23,000 nucleotides of DNA from UCB3 sp964415605 (GCA_964415605.1 CAYQBA010000065.1:1-23000), one strand, 5' to 3'; shown: positions 1-7,109, counted from the first letter of the stretch. Numbers and translations are program-made. The notes: generated by a model not told the origin, from the sequence alone.

Positions 1-939
1 GGGCGGCGCGGTGGGCTCGACAGGCGGCGCCGACGCGGTCGGCGCCTGCGTCCCGACGGCCGGCGGCGCCATGACGCTGACCTGGAGCGGGGCGATCCCG
101 GCCACGCCGCCCGGTCCGCTCGCGCCCACCGCTGCTGGCGGTGCCTGTGGATCGGCCGGCGCCCAGGTGACGGCGAGGATCTCGCGCCCCGGGGGGGCCG
201 GATCGCGCACGACGAGCTCGACTTGCCTGAGGGCGCGGGCGCGGCGGGCATCGGTCCGCACGGCCCAGCGCTGGAGCTGGTCGTACGCGAGGCGCGCTTC
301 GGATTGCGCCAGGAAGACAACGCGGTCGTCGCCGGACTGATGGGCGTAGGCCAGCGCGAGACGATAGGCCGTGGCCAGGTCGTCGAGCAAGCCGTCGAGG
401 CGCGCGCCGTCGGCGTTGGGCGCGGCGACGACCTCCTCGATCTCGCGGAGCCGGCGCCACCCGAGCTCGAGGTAAGCCTCGGCCCGGCCGGCCGCGGTGA
501 CCGACAAGAGGGTGCGCGCCGACTCCAGCGAGCGCTTGAGCGGGTACAGATCGTCGCGCGGTGCCGCGCGCTCGACGGCGGCGCCCAGCCCAAGGGCCCC
601 GGCAAGCACGAAGCAGACGGCAAGCGCGCGCCGCGGGCCGGTGGCCCAGGCCGTGCGGGCCACGCCCGGCGGGGCGTCGGTCGGCGCGGGCGGCGTTCCG
701 GCCGGCGGTGGCTGGGGCACACCCGCCCGCAGGTCGGCGCGAAGCCGCTCCTCGAGCCCGAGCACGAAGGTGGGCGACGGGTGCCCGGCCGCGCGCAAGG
801 TCGCCAGGCGCGCCGCGGCCTCGGCGAGCGGGCGGACGGCGTCCGGCAGACCGGCGCACGCCTCATCCGGCACGGTGCCGGCGAGGATGGCGTCAAGCGC
901 GTCGTTCAGACGATCGACGTTCGGGTCATCCGTGCTCAA
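1..939 (-). CDS. DUF5667-type membrane protein, partner of the upstream ECF sigma factor (partial, C-terminus off window)
   Basis: The frame is open for 313 codons from a TTG at 939 to the left edge, so the C-terminus is missing. TTG is the only reasonable start: an in-frame TAG lies five codons upstream, and GAGGAG sits 7 bases before it. Residues 1-100 are soluble and Pro-rich from about 75; 105-122 form one membrane helix; 127-240 begin with the motif DDLYPLKRSLE followed by helical, charged sequence, which resembles DUF5667. The tail from 260 is Ala/Pro-rich. The gene overlaps the sigma stop by 14 bases, implying translational coupling. DUF5667 proteins often follow ECF sigma genes and are thought to act as their membrane regulators. 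No HxxxCxxC zinc-binding anti-sigma motif is seen, so an anti-sigma role is inferred from context. Confidence 0.8.
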   Translation of the reverse strand, partial: MSTDDPNVDRLNDALDAILAGTVPDEACAGLPDAVRPLAEAAARLATLRAAGHPSPTFVLGLEERLRADLRAGVPQPPPAGTPPAPTDAPPGVARTAWATGPRRALAVCFVLAGALGLGAAVERAAPRDDLYPLKRSLESARTLLSVTAAGRAEAYLELGWRRLREIEEVVAAPNADGARLDGLLDDLATAYRLALAYAHQSGDDRVVFLAQSEARLAYDQLQRWAVRTDARRARALRQVELVVRDPAPPGREILAVTWAPADPQAPPAAVGASGPGGVAGIAPLQVSVMAPPAVGTQAPTASAPPVEPTAPP

Positions 940-1570
940 CGTGCTGCTCCTCTAGGATCACGGCGGCCTTCTTGAGAGCCCGGTGCTGCAGGACCTTGGC
1001 GTTGGCCTCGGTGATCCCCATGCGGGCCGCGGTCTCGCCGATGGTGCACCCGTTGACGAACCGCAGCTCGAGGACCTTGCGGTAACGCGGTGGGAGTGGG
1101 CGCAACAGGGCGAGCGCGGCATCCCAGTCGGCGTCGCCGTCTGCCGCGTCGTCCATCGCGACGGCTTCGACATCGGGCCCGGCATCGCCGCTGGCCAGCC
1201 CCGGCGTCAGCGGCCCGGTGCGGCGGTAGGCCGCGGATCGGTGGTGGTTGCGCACGGCGTTCCGCGCGATCTGGTAGAGCCAGTTCTTGAAGCTCGCCTC
1301 GCCCCGGAAGTCGCCGATGCCCTGGAGCATGCGCGCGAACGTGTCGGACGTCAGATCCTCGGCCTCGTCCGGGTCGCGCAACTGCGCGAGCACGAAGCGG
1401 TGGATCGGTCGGACGTACCGGCGGTAGAGCACGCTCAGCGCGGCCTCGTCGCCCGCCTTGACCCGCGCGACGAGCGACGCGTCGTTCGGCTCGGGCGGGC
1501 CGGGCGCGTCGGCGTACAGCGTGGCGATCAGCGGCGGGCGATCGCGGTGGTCAAGCGAGTTACCGGGCAT
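926..1570 (-). CDS. ECF-type RNA polymerase sigma factor
   Basis: This 214-residue protein has the two-domain layout of an ECF sigma factor. Region 2 spans about 47-112: LYRRYVRPIHRFV, then DPDEAEDLTSDTF, then FKNWLYQIARN, the last contributing to -10 recognition. Region 4 spans about 152-205, with LPPRYRKVLELRF followed by the helix-turn-helix TIGETAARMGITEANAK. The linker is Asp/Ala-rich. Its role would be to direct RNA polymerase to a small regulon when released by a partner. The ATG at 1570 has only a weak GGGG-type ribosome site. It is transcribed away from another ECF sigma gene at 1745 and overlaps the DUF5667 gene downstream. A possible sigma-70-like promoter on this strand (TTGTCC, 19-base spacer, TATCAT) lies around 1660-1690 but is weak. 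Confidence 0.93.
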   Translation of the reverse strand: MPGNSLDHRDRPPLIATLYADAPGPPEPNDASLVARVKAGDEAALSVLYRRYVRPIHRFVLAQLRDPDEAEDLTSDTFARMLQGIGDFRGEASFKNWLYQIARNAVRNHHRSAAYRRTGPLTPGLASGDAGPDVEAVAMDDAADGDADWDAALALLRPLPPRYRKVLELRFVNGCTIGETAARMGITEANAKVLQHRALKKAAVILEEQHVEHG

Positions 1571-1619
1571 GGTGGAGCCCCGACATGCGGCGGCACGCGG
1601 CAGGCCGCGCGGCGCGCGG

Positions 1620-1649
1620 TTGATGCACCGGCCCGCCGCGCGGTATGAT
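1620..1649 (+). promoter_or_regulatory. Candidate sigma-70-type promoter for the plus-strand ECF sigma operon
   Basis: TTGATG (1620-1625) and TATGAT (1644-1649) are separated by 18 bases, matching the TTGACA/TATAAT consensus at 4/6 and 5/6. They stand out in very GC-rich sequence between two divergent sigma genes. Transcription would begin near 1656, about 90 bases before the annotated sigma ATG and almost exactly at a short reading frame at 1659. Confidence 0.45.
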
Positions 1650-1658
1650 ATCGCCTTG

Positions 1659-1784
1659 ATGATAGTGACTGGCCACGCCCTAGGGACAACCCACGGTTAC
1701 GGCCGGCCGCGACGGGTGGTCCGGGTCGAGGCCGCGGCAGGGCCATGGCCGGCGTCAGGCGTCGGTGGTGGGGGGATCATCTGA
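1659..1784 (+). CDS. Possible leader reading frame overlapping the sigma gene start
   Basis: An ATG at 1659, 9 bases after the candidate -10 hexamer, opens a 41-codon frame ending at TGA 1782-1784. It encodes a Gly/Arg/Val-rich peptide with no recognisable domain. The TGA overlaps an in-frame CTG (1781-1783) of the sigma gene. If translated without a leader it could couple to sigma translation. Open frames of this length are common by chance at this GC content, so the evidence is only positional. Confidence 0.2.
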   Translation: MIVTGHALGTTHGYGRPRRVVRVEAAAGPWPASGVGGGGII

Positions 1785-2431
1785 GCACCTCCGAGGTCGA
1801 CCGTTGGATCGCGCGAGCGCGCGACGGCGACGTGGGCGCCTTCAACCAGCTGGTCGACCGCTTCCACGCCGACGCCTACCGCCTGGCGGTGCATCTCAGC
1901 GACCACGCCGACGACGCGCAGGACAGCTGCCAGGAAGCGATGCTGGCGGCCTGGCAGGCGATCGGGCGCTTCGAAGGCGACGCCGGGCGCTTTCGCGCCT
2001 GGCTCTTGCGCATCGTCGCCAACGCCTGCCACGATCAGAGGCGCCGCGAGACCCGGCGCCCGCTGCTGCGGCTTGACGGGCCTGACCGTGCCGGCCAGCC
2101 GCCCCCCAGGCCGGCGACCGGCGCGTCGCCCGAAGACTACGCCGCGCGGAACGATCTGCGCCGGCTGCTGGTGGAGGCGCTGCGCGGGCTCACCGACGCA
2201 CACCGCACGATCCTCGTGCTGGACATGCTGGGTTTGCGCGACGCCGAGATGGCGGGGGTCCTCGACGTCGAGGTTGGCACCGTGAAGTCACGCCTGTGCC
2301 GGGCGCGGGTGCAATTGCGCGCGGCGCTCTCGGGGCATGCCGACGCCAGCGCATGGATGGAACCTTCCGCACCCGCCGAACGTTGGAAGCATGCACCGAC
2401 CGACACGCGCGCCGGGGCCGACCCGCCATGA
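1745..2431 (+). CDS. ECF-type RNA polymerase sigma factor
   Basis: A 228-residue ECF sigma factor. Region 2 is at about 34-100 (FNQLVDRFHADAYRLA, DDAQDSCQEAMLAAW, FRAWLLRIVANACHD). Region 4 is at about 136-195, with LTDAHRTILVLDMLGL and the recognition helix VEVGTVKSRLCRAR. The annotated ATG at 1745 adds 12 Arg/Trp-rich residues. An alternative start is CTG at 1781, directly after GGGGGGATCAT, which would give a typical N-terminus (M)STSEVDRWI. No ATG, GTG or TTG exists in between. Its TGA overlaps the anti-sigma ATG (ATGA at 2428), the usual coupling for sigma/anti-sigma pairs. The approximately 30-residue tail after region 4 is unusual only in being Ala/Pro/Thr-rich. Confidence 0.93.
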   Translation: MAGVRRRWWGDHLSTSEVDRWIARARDGDVGAFNQLVDRFHADAYRLAVHLSDHADDAQDSCQEAMLAAWQAIGRFEGDAGRFRAWLLRIVANACHDQRRRETRRPLLRLDGPDRAGQPPPRPATGASPEDYAARNDLRRLLVEALRGLTDAHRTILVLDMLGLRDAEMAGVLDVEVGTVKSRLCRARVQLRAALSGHADASAWMEPSAPAERWKHAPTDTRAGADPP

Positions 2432-3762
2432 TCGATCACATCCCACTCGAAGACCTGTCCGCCCGCCTCGACGACGCCCTGCCGCCCACCCGCTGCGCGC
2501 AGATCGACGCGCACGTGGCGGTGTGCGATGCGTGCCGATCCGAGCTGGCGTCGCTGCAGTGGACGGTGCGGTTCCTCCGCGCAATGCCCGCGGAGGAGGT
2601 GCCGGCGCCGGCGGCGTTTCATGTCGGCGCCGCCACGGCATACGCCGCCGGCGCCGGCGACGACACGGACGACAACCGCGACTCGTGGACGATGGCCGGC
2701 CGGGCGTGGGCGGCATTCGGGGCCATCGCGGCGCTCTTCGTCGTGGCGTTCGGGTTGAGCCGCATGGTGCGTGACCCGCTGGACGGCCCGGCGCCGGCAC
2801 CCGACGCCGCGTCGGTGGCGAGCGACGCGGACACGGCCCAGGTGGTCGCGGGCGGCGCCGGGACGGGCTACGGGGTGGATGTGGGAACCGGCACGCCGGA
2901 TGCGAACCATCCTGACGTCGGCGAGGCGCCTCAAGGGAGCACGGTCGGCCCGCCACCACCGCCCGGCGTGGAGGTGGCGGCGGCCACCGGCGCCCAGACC
3001 GAGCCCGCGGCGGGCGAGGGCGGTGGCGCGAATGGCTCTGACCCGGCGGATCCGAAGCTGCAGGCGGTGCTGCGGCAGACCGCGGACTCCGCCGTGGGCC
3101 GTGAGGACGACAACGCCCGCGACCCGCGACCGCTCGCCACCGCGCTTGGCGACGACCGGTCGCGGCGAGTGGCGGGGATTCGGGCCGCCACGGCGACGCC
3201 GGCGGGCGGAGGTGCGGGCGTCACGCCGGGGGCCGTGCGCGAGCTGGGGGCAGGGGCGACATCGGGCGTGACGTCGACGATGGCGACGCCGCCGGCCGGC
3301 GCGGACCCGGCGGCCCTCGGCGCCGAAGCAGGCGGCTACGTGCCGCCCGACGCGCCGATCCCGGGCATCCCCCGCCGTCCGATCGTGGTCCCGCCGGCGG
3401 CGGTCGCGCCCGCTGGATCCGTGACCGCGACGGCGGCGGTATCGATGACGGCGCCTGCGGCCACGCCGATGGCGGTGGGGGCTGCCGTGGCGACGGATCA
3501 GGCGGACGCGTCGCTAACGCCGCCGGCCCTGACGTCAGAGGGTGAGGCGGCGACGCCGGCACCGGAGTCGGGGGCGAGCGTAGGGCCGGCCGCGGTCGTG
3601 GCCTCCCCGGTCGCCGCGCCCATGATCGAGGGGCAGCCCGCCGCGCCGGGTTCGCTCCCGGCGCACTTGTTCGTGCCGGTGATCACGGTGGCGATCGCGC
3701 TGCTGGCGTTGGGCGTCATCCTGATGCGCCAAGCACAGGCCCGCCGGCGGCGTTACCGCTGA
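2428..3762 (+). CDS. Zinc-finger anti-sigma factor with long Ala/Pro ectodomain and second C-terminal TM helix
   Basis: This 444-residue protein should hold the upstream sigma factor inactive at the membrane. Residues 1-50 form a zf-HC2/ZAS-type domain with the H29-x3-C33-x2-C36 signature. A membrane helix lies at about 92-112. Residues 115-410 are a low-complexity Ala/Pro/Thr/Gly stretch, presumably outside the cell, with no recognisable fold. A second hydrophobic helix at about 413-433 ends in a basic tail (RRRRYR). Two helices would place both ends in the cytoplasm, and the linker would be a loop of almost 300 residues exposed to proteases or ligands. The start is fixed by the ATGA overlap with the sigma gene; the longer open frame upstream is out of context. 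Function is inferred from the HxxxCxxC motif and gene order. Confidence 0.88.
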   Translation: MIDHIPLEDLSARLDDALPPTRCAQIDAHVAVCDACRSELASLQWTVRFLRAMPAEEVPAPAAFHVGAATAYAAGAGDDTDDNRDSWTMAGRAWAAFGAIAALFVVAFGLSRMVRDPLDGPAPAPDAASVASDADTAQVVAGGAGTGYGVDVGTGTPDANHPDVGEAPQGSTVGPPPPPGVEVAAATGAQTEPAAGEGGGANGSDPADPKLQAVLRQTADSAVGREDDNARDPRPLATALGDDRSRRVAGIRAATATPAGGGAGVTPGAVRELGAGATSGVTSTMATPPAGADPAALGAEAGGYVPPDAPIPGIPRRPIVVPPAAVAPAGSVTATAAVSMTAPAATPMAVGAAVATDQADASLTPPALTSEGEAATPAPESGASVGPAAVVASPVAAPMIEGQPAAPGSLPAHLFVPVITVAIALLALGVILMRQAQARRRRYR

Positions 3763-3853
3763 CGGAGCGGGATCTCACGACCGATCGGTGTCGGGGGCGG
3801 ATGACGCCGTATCCGGGAAGGGTGACGCGTCGACGGCCAGTCGGCCCTGCGGA

Positions 3854-4087
3854 CTACGGGCCGGCGACGGCACTCGCTGGATACCGCTCCCCGCCTGCGT
3901 CCGCCAACGTGATCGCCAGGGTCGGACAGGCTCGTGCGGCGGCCATGAGCACCGCGTCGTCCACGGTCGGGTCGGCCAACAGCGCGCGCGGGCCGTCGTC
4001 CGTCTGGACCAGCGTGAACGCCCCGCGGCTGGCGGCCACACACAGCCCCGAGCCCAGGCAGACGCCCCAATCGATCGCCACCCGCAT
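3854..4087 (-). CDS. Small [3Fe-4S]-type ferredoxin
   Basis: A 77-residue acidic protein with the layout of the small ferredoxins often found near cytochrome P450 genes. MRVAIDWGVCLGSGLCV supplies C10 and C16 (C-x5-C), and ACP at 53-55 supplies the third cysteine, C54. The missing fourth cysteine implies a [3Fe-4S] cluster. Its role would be one-electron transfer in the cytoplasm; no redox partner gene is in the window. The start is ambiguous by one codon: GTG at 4090 directly precedes ATG at 4087. ATG is chosen because GGGGAG lies 7 bases upstream. It follows rsfS on the same strand after 75 bases and may be co-transcribed. It converges on the anti-sigma gene, with 91 bases between the stops. 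Confidence 0.82.
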   Translation of the reverse strand: MRVAIDWGVCLGSGLCVAASRGAFTLVQTDDGPRALLADPTVDDAVLMAAARACPTLAITLADAGGERYPASAVAGP

Positions 4088-4162
4088 CACACCGCTCCCC
4101 GTCCCTGTCCGCCCACCCGCCGCCCGCGCCTGTGGAGCTCCCGCGAACGGGCGCTCGGCGCG

Positions 4163-4585
4163 TCACGCCATGCGCGCCACGAGCGGCGCAGCGTCCCACA
4201 CGGTTTCCAGCGCGTAGTAGCGCCGTCGCTCCGGGTCGAAGACGTGGACCACGACGTCGCCGTAGTCCACCAGCACCCAGCCCGAGTCCGACAGCCCCTC
4301 GACGTGCACCGGCTTGACCCCCGCCTCCTCGCGCACGCGCGCCTCGACGGCGTCGAGGACGGCCTTGAACTGCCGCGTGCTCTCGGCGGTGCCGATGACG
4401 AAGTAATCCGTGATGAGCGACACCGGGCGGATATCGAGGATCACCAGGTCGGCCGCCTGCTTGTCGGCCATGGCGTCGAAGATCAGGCGCGCGAGATCAC
4501 CGGCGCTCGCAACGCGCGGGGCAGCGTCCGGGGCGGCGGCGCGCGCTGTCGCGCGTGTCGGCTGATCGTCCGTCGAGGTAGGCAC
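4163..4585 (-). CDS. rsfS: Ribosomal silencing factor RsfS (YbeB/DUF143 family)
   Basis: A 140-residue protein matching RsfS over about 28-135, with diagnostic segments KQAADLVILDIRPVSLITDYFVI and DSGWVLVDYGDVVVHVFD. RsfS binds ribosomal protein uL14 on the 50S subunit and blocks joining with 30S, damping translation in starvation. The first 27 residues are an Ala/Thr-rich extension beyond the usual family start. The start is GTG at 4585; a TATAAT box lies 8 bases upstream, so the mRNA appears leaderless. It diverges from rel, the stringent-response enzyme, across only 69 bases, pairing two starvation-linked functions. Identification is firm from the motifs. Confidence 0.95.
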   Translation of the reverse strand: MPTSTDDQPTRATARAAAPDAAPRVASAGDLARLIFDAMADKQAADLVILDIRPVSLITDYFVIGTAESTRQFKAVLDAVEARVREEAGVKPVHVEGLSDSGWVLVDYGDVVVHVFDPERRRYYALETVWDAAPLVARMA

Positions 4586-4593
4586 GAAGGGCG

Positions 4594-4622
4594 ATTATAG
4601 GAGGCGTCCGACGGCCTTGCAA
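4594..4622 (-). promoter_or_regulatory. rsfS promoter (TTGCAA/TATAAT), predicted leaderless
   Basis: On the minus strand TTGCAA (4622-4617) is followed after 17 bases by a perfect TATAAT (4599-4594). The rsfS GTG starts 8 bases beyond the -10, so transcription should begin at or within a base or two of the start codon. The -35 hexamer is self-complementary and is also correctly placed for the rel promoter. Confidence 0.6.
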
Positions 4623-4646
4623 ACGCTCCCGGCCAAAGCCTATACT
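4617..4646 (+). promoter_or_regulatory. rel promoter (TTGCAA/TATACT), predicted leaderless
   Basis: TTGCAA (4617-4622), an 18-base spacer and TATACT (4641-4646) precede the rel ATG (4655) by 8 bases. No ribosome site is visible and there is no room for one in the predicted mRNA. The two -10 boxes are symmetric around the shared TTGCAA, and each is preceded by CC (CCTATAAT and CCTATACT). Confidence 0.6.
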
Positions 4647-4654
4647 CGTTCGCC

Positions 4655-6940
4655 ATGGCCACGCCGACCGCCACCACCCGCGACCGCCGCCGCGCCGCGA
4701 GCACGCTGGATACCCCCAACGGGCGGGGGCGCGCCGCGCCGACGCTCCCGCACGACGACGTCGGGCCCACCGACGACGGGTTGCCCGACGACGTCCATGC
4801 GCTGGTCAAGGTGGTTCGCGACCGATTCCCCGGCGCCGACACGGCCATCATCGAGCACGCCTACCGCTTCGCCGAGGTCGCGCATCGCGGGCAGGCCCGC
4901 GCGTCGGGCGAGCCTTACATCACCCACCCGCTCGCCGTGGCCGGCATCCTGGCCGACCTCGGCCTCGACCCGGAAGCCATCGCCGCCGCGATCATGCACG
5001 ACGTCGTCGAGGACACGCCCGTCGAGTGCACCGAGATCGAGACGACCTTCGGCGCCGGCGTCGCCCGGCTGGTCTCCGGCGTCACCAAGATCAGCGCCAT
5101 CGAGGCCCGCGAGAAGGCCATGGCCGAAGCCGAGAGCCTGCGCCGCATGCTCCTGGCCGCCACCGACGACCTGCGCGTCATCCTCATCAAGCTCGCCGAC
5201 CGCTTGCACAACATGCAGACGCTCGGCGCCCTGAGCCCCCAGCGCCGCGAGCGGATGGCGCTCGAGACCCTCGAGATTTACGCCCCTCTGGCCAATCGGC
5301 TGGGGATCTGGCAGCTCAAGAGTCAGTTCGAAGACCTCGGCCTGCAGGTGATGGACCCCGAGGCCTACGCCGCGATCCGCCATGCCCTCGCCGACCGCCG
5401 CGCCTCGCACGAGACCTATCTGGCCGATGTCGTGCGGGTGCTCGACGAACGCCTGCGGCAGGCCGGCCTGCGGGCCGAAATCAAGAGCCGCACCAAGCAC
5501 CTCTACTCCATCTACCGCAAGATGCAGCGCAAGGAGGTGCCCGCCGAGGAGATCTACGACGTCCTGGCGGTGCGCATCCTCGTTGACGAGGTGCCGCAGT
5601 GCTACCTGGCCTTGGGCGTGGTGCACGCCATGTGGATGCCCATCAGCGGCGAGTTCGACGACTACATCGCCACGCGCAAGGACAACTTTTACCAGTCGCT
5701 GCACACCACGGTGTTCGGCCCGGGCAAGCGCCCCCTCGAGGTCCAGATCCGCACCCACGAGATGGACGAGGTCGCCGAGTACGGCGTCGCCGCCCACTGG
5801 AAGTACAAGGAGAACGACCACTACTCCGAGGCGTTCGAGCAGAAGGTGGTCGCGCTGCGGCGCATCCTTCAGCACTCCGACGAGGACACCGCCGACGCCG
5901 AGGCCTTCGTCGACCGCCTCAAGACCGACGTCTTCCGCGACCAGGTGTATGTGTTTACCCCGAAGGGCGAGGTCGTCGAGCTGCCGACCGGCTCCACCCC
6001 CGTGGACTTCGCCTACCAGATCCACACCGAGGTGGGCCACCGCTGCCGCGGGGCGCTGGTCAACGGCAAGATGGTGGCGCTCGACACCCCGCTGCAGACC
6101 GGGCAGACCGTGACGATCGTTACGGCCAAGGGCGAGGGCGGGCCGAGCCGCGATTGGCTCAACCCGGCGCTGGGCTACGCGGTCAGCGGCCGGGCGCGGG
6201 CCAAGATCAACCAGTGGTTCCGCCGCCAGGCCCGCACCGAGGCCATCCGTGAAGGCCGTGAGGTGGTCGAGCAGACGCTGCGCAAGCTCGGGTTGACGCG
6301 AACGCGGCTCGAAGAGGTGGCGCGGCTGCTGGACTACCCCCGGCTCGACGACTTCCTGGCCAATGTCGGGCGGCATGTGGTCCCGGCCGAGGCCATCAGC
6401 GCGCGGCTCCTCGAACACGAGGCCGGCGAGCCGGTCCCGACCCGGCGGCCGGCACCGGCGGCGCGCGTGCGGATGCCCGCGCCCACCCCGTCGAGCGTGA
6501 CGATGACCGGCGCCGACGGCGTCCACACCCGCGTGGCCCGCTGTTGCAGCCCCCTGCCCGGCGAGCGCGTGATCGGCTACGTCACCCGCGGCAAGGGCGT
6601 CACGCTGCACCGCGAGGACTGCAACAACATCAGCCACCTGCTGGACCGGGAGCCGGACCGCTTCATCCGGGTCACTTGGCAGCAGAGCGAGCGCAAGGCC
6701 TATCCCGTGGGGCTGCGCATCACGGCCTACGACCGCGCCGGCCTCGTCCGCGACATCTCGGACATCATCTCGCACCGGGGCATCAACATGACGTCGATCA
6801 GCGCCACCACCCACCCGACGGACGGGACGGCGGTGGTCACGGTCATCGTCGAGCTCCCCTCGCGCGAGCGCCTGGCCGGGCTCATCGACAAGCTCGGCAC
6901 CATCGAGAACGTCATCGACGTCCGGCGGCCAGCGGGCTGA
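4655..6940 (+). CDS. rel: Bifunctional (p)ppGpp synthetase/hydrolase, RelA/SpoT family
   Basis: A full-length 761-residue Rel enzyme that makes and degrades the alarmone (p)ppGpp. The HD hydrolase domain covers about 65-200, with HDVVEDT at 115-121 and an intact second motif (KLADRLHNMQTL). The synthetase domain covers about 255-385, with KHLYSIYRKM, YQSLHTTVFGPG and EYGVAAHWKYK. A TGS domain lies at about 428-492, followed by a helical region. A zinc-finger-like segment (RCCSPLPGE, 629-637, and HREDC) comes next, and a C-terminal ACT domain covers about 684-758. Hydrolase and synthetase motifs both look intact, so it is probably bifunctional. The first 45 residues are an Arg/Thr-rich extension. 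The gene overlaps the next small ORF by one base (TGATG). Confidence 0.97.
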   Translation: MATPTATTRDRRRAASTLDTPNGRGRAAPTLPHDDVGPTDDGLPDDVHALVKVVRDRFPGADTAIIEHAYRFAEVAHRGQARASGEPYITHPLAVAGILADLGLDPEAIAAAIMHDVVEDTPVECTEIETTFGAGVARLVSGVTKISAIEAREKAMAEAESLRRMLLAATDDLRVILIKLADRLHNMQTLGALSPQRRERMALETLEIYAPLANRLGIWQLKSQFEDLGLQVMDPEAYAAIRHALADRRASHETYLADVVRVLDERLRQAGLRAEIKSRTKHLYSIYRKMQRKEVPAEEIYDVLAVRILVDEVPQCYLALGVVHAMWMPISGEFDDYIATRKDNFYQSLHTTVFGPGKRPLEVQIRTHEMDEVAEYGVAAHWKYKENDHYSEAFEQKVVALRRILQHSDEDTADAEAFVDRLKTDVFRDQVYVFTPKGEVVELPTGSTPVDFAYQIHTEVGHRCRGALVNGKMVALDTPLQTGQTVTIVTAKGEGGPSRDWLNPALGYAVSGRARAKINQWFRRQARTEAIREGREVVEQTLRKLGLTRTRLEEVARLLDYPRLDDFLANVGRHVVPAEAISARLLEHEAGEPVPTRRPAPAARVRMPAPTPSSVTMTGADGVHTRVARCCSPLPGERVIGYVTRGKGVTLHREDCNNISHLLDREPDRFIRVTWQQSERKAYPVGLRITAYDRAGLVRDISDIISHRGINMTSISATTHPTDGTAVVTVIVELPSRERLAGLIDKLGTIENVIDVRRPAG

Positions 6941-7080
6941 TGGCCGGCGATCCCACCCGCGCCTCCAGCCTGGCGGCGGCGGATCATCCCCTCAGGCGCT
7001 GGCTGCGCACGGTGGGCCTGGCGACGCTGACGATGCTGGCGGTGTTCGGCGTGGTGGCGAGCTGCCTCGGCGCGCGTTAG
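6940..7080 (+). CDS. 46-residue single-pass membrane peptide coupled to rel
   Basis: A small frame starts at the ATG within TGATG, sharing the final A of the rel stop codon, and ends at TAG 7078-7080. The product has a polar N-terminus (about 1-18), Arg residues at 19, 20 and 23, and one hydrophobic segment of about 20 residues (VGLATLTMLAVFGVVASCLG), followed by a single Arg. This pattern fits a small inner-membrane protein with its N-terminus inside. I do not recognise a family. The one-base overlap and a membrane-like composition support it being real; its short length leaves doubt. Confidence 0.55.
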   Translation: MAGDPTRASSLAAADHPLRRWLRTVGLATLTMLAVFGVVASCLGAR

Positions 7081-7081
7081 C

Positions 7082-7109
7082 CGCGGGCCGGCACGCGCCG
7101 GCGCCCGCG
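7082..7109. terminator. GC-rich hairpin between convergent genes, candidate bidirectional terminator
   Basis: The 29 bases between two convergent stops can fold into one stem: CGCGG plus GCCGGC, loop ACGC, GCCGGC, a 2-base bulge, then CCGCG. Position fits a terminator for both sides, but no T-run follows on either strand. Confidence 0.35.

Noticed and set aside
11..1085. Several plus-strand frames over the left end
   Set aside because: The minus strand reads as a coherent DUF5667 protein and ECF sigma factor; the plus frames are Arg/Ala-rich with no motif.
3640..3762. LPxTG-type sortase signal at the end of the first anti-sigma factor
   Set aside because: A hydrophobic helix and Arg tail are present but the sequence before them (SLPAHLF) lacks the required Thr-Gly.
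3780..3789. Perfect 10-base palindrome ACCGATCGGT after the first anti-sigma gene
   Set aside because: Single short palindrome with no loop or T-run and no second copy seen; not enough to call a terminator or operator.
4640..6814. 724-codon minus-strand open frame opposite rel
   Set aside because: Rel on the plus strand has every expected domain. The antisense frame is His/Val/Asp/Gly-rich with no domain, as expected from GC-rich codon bias.
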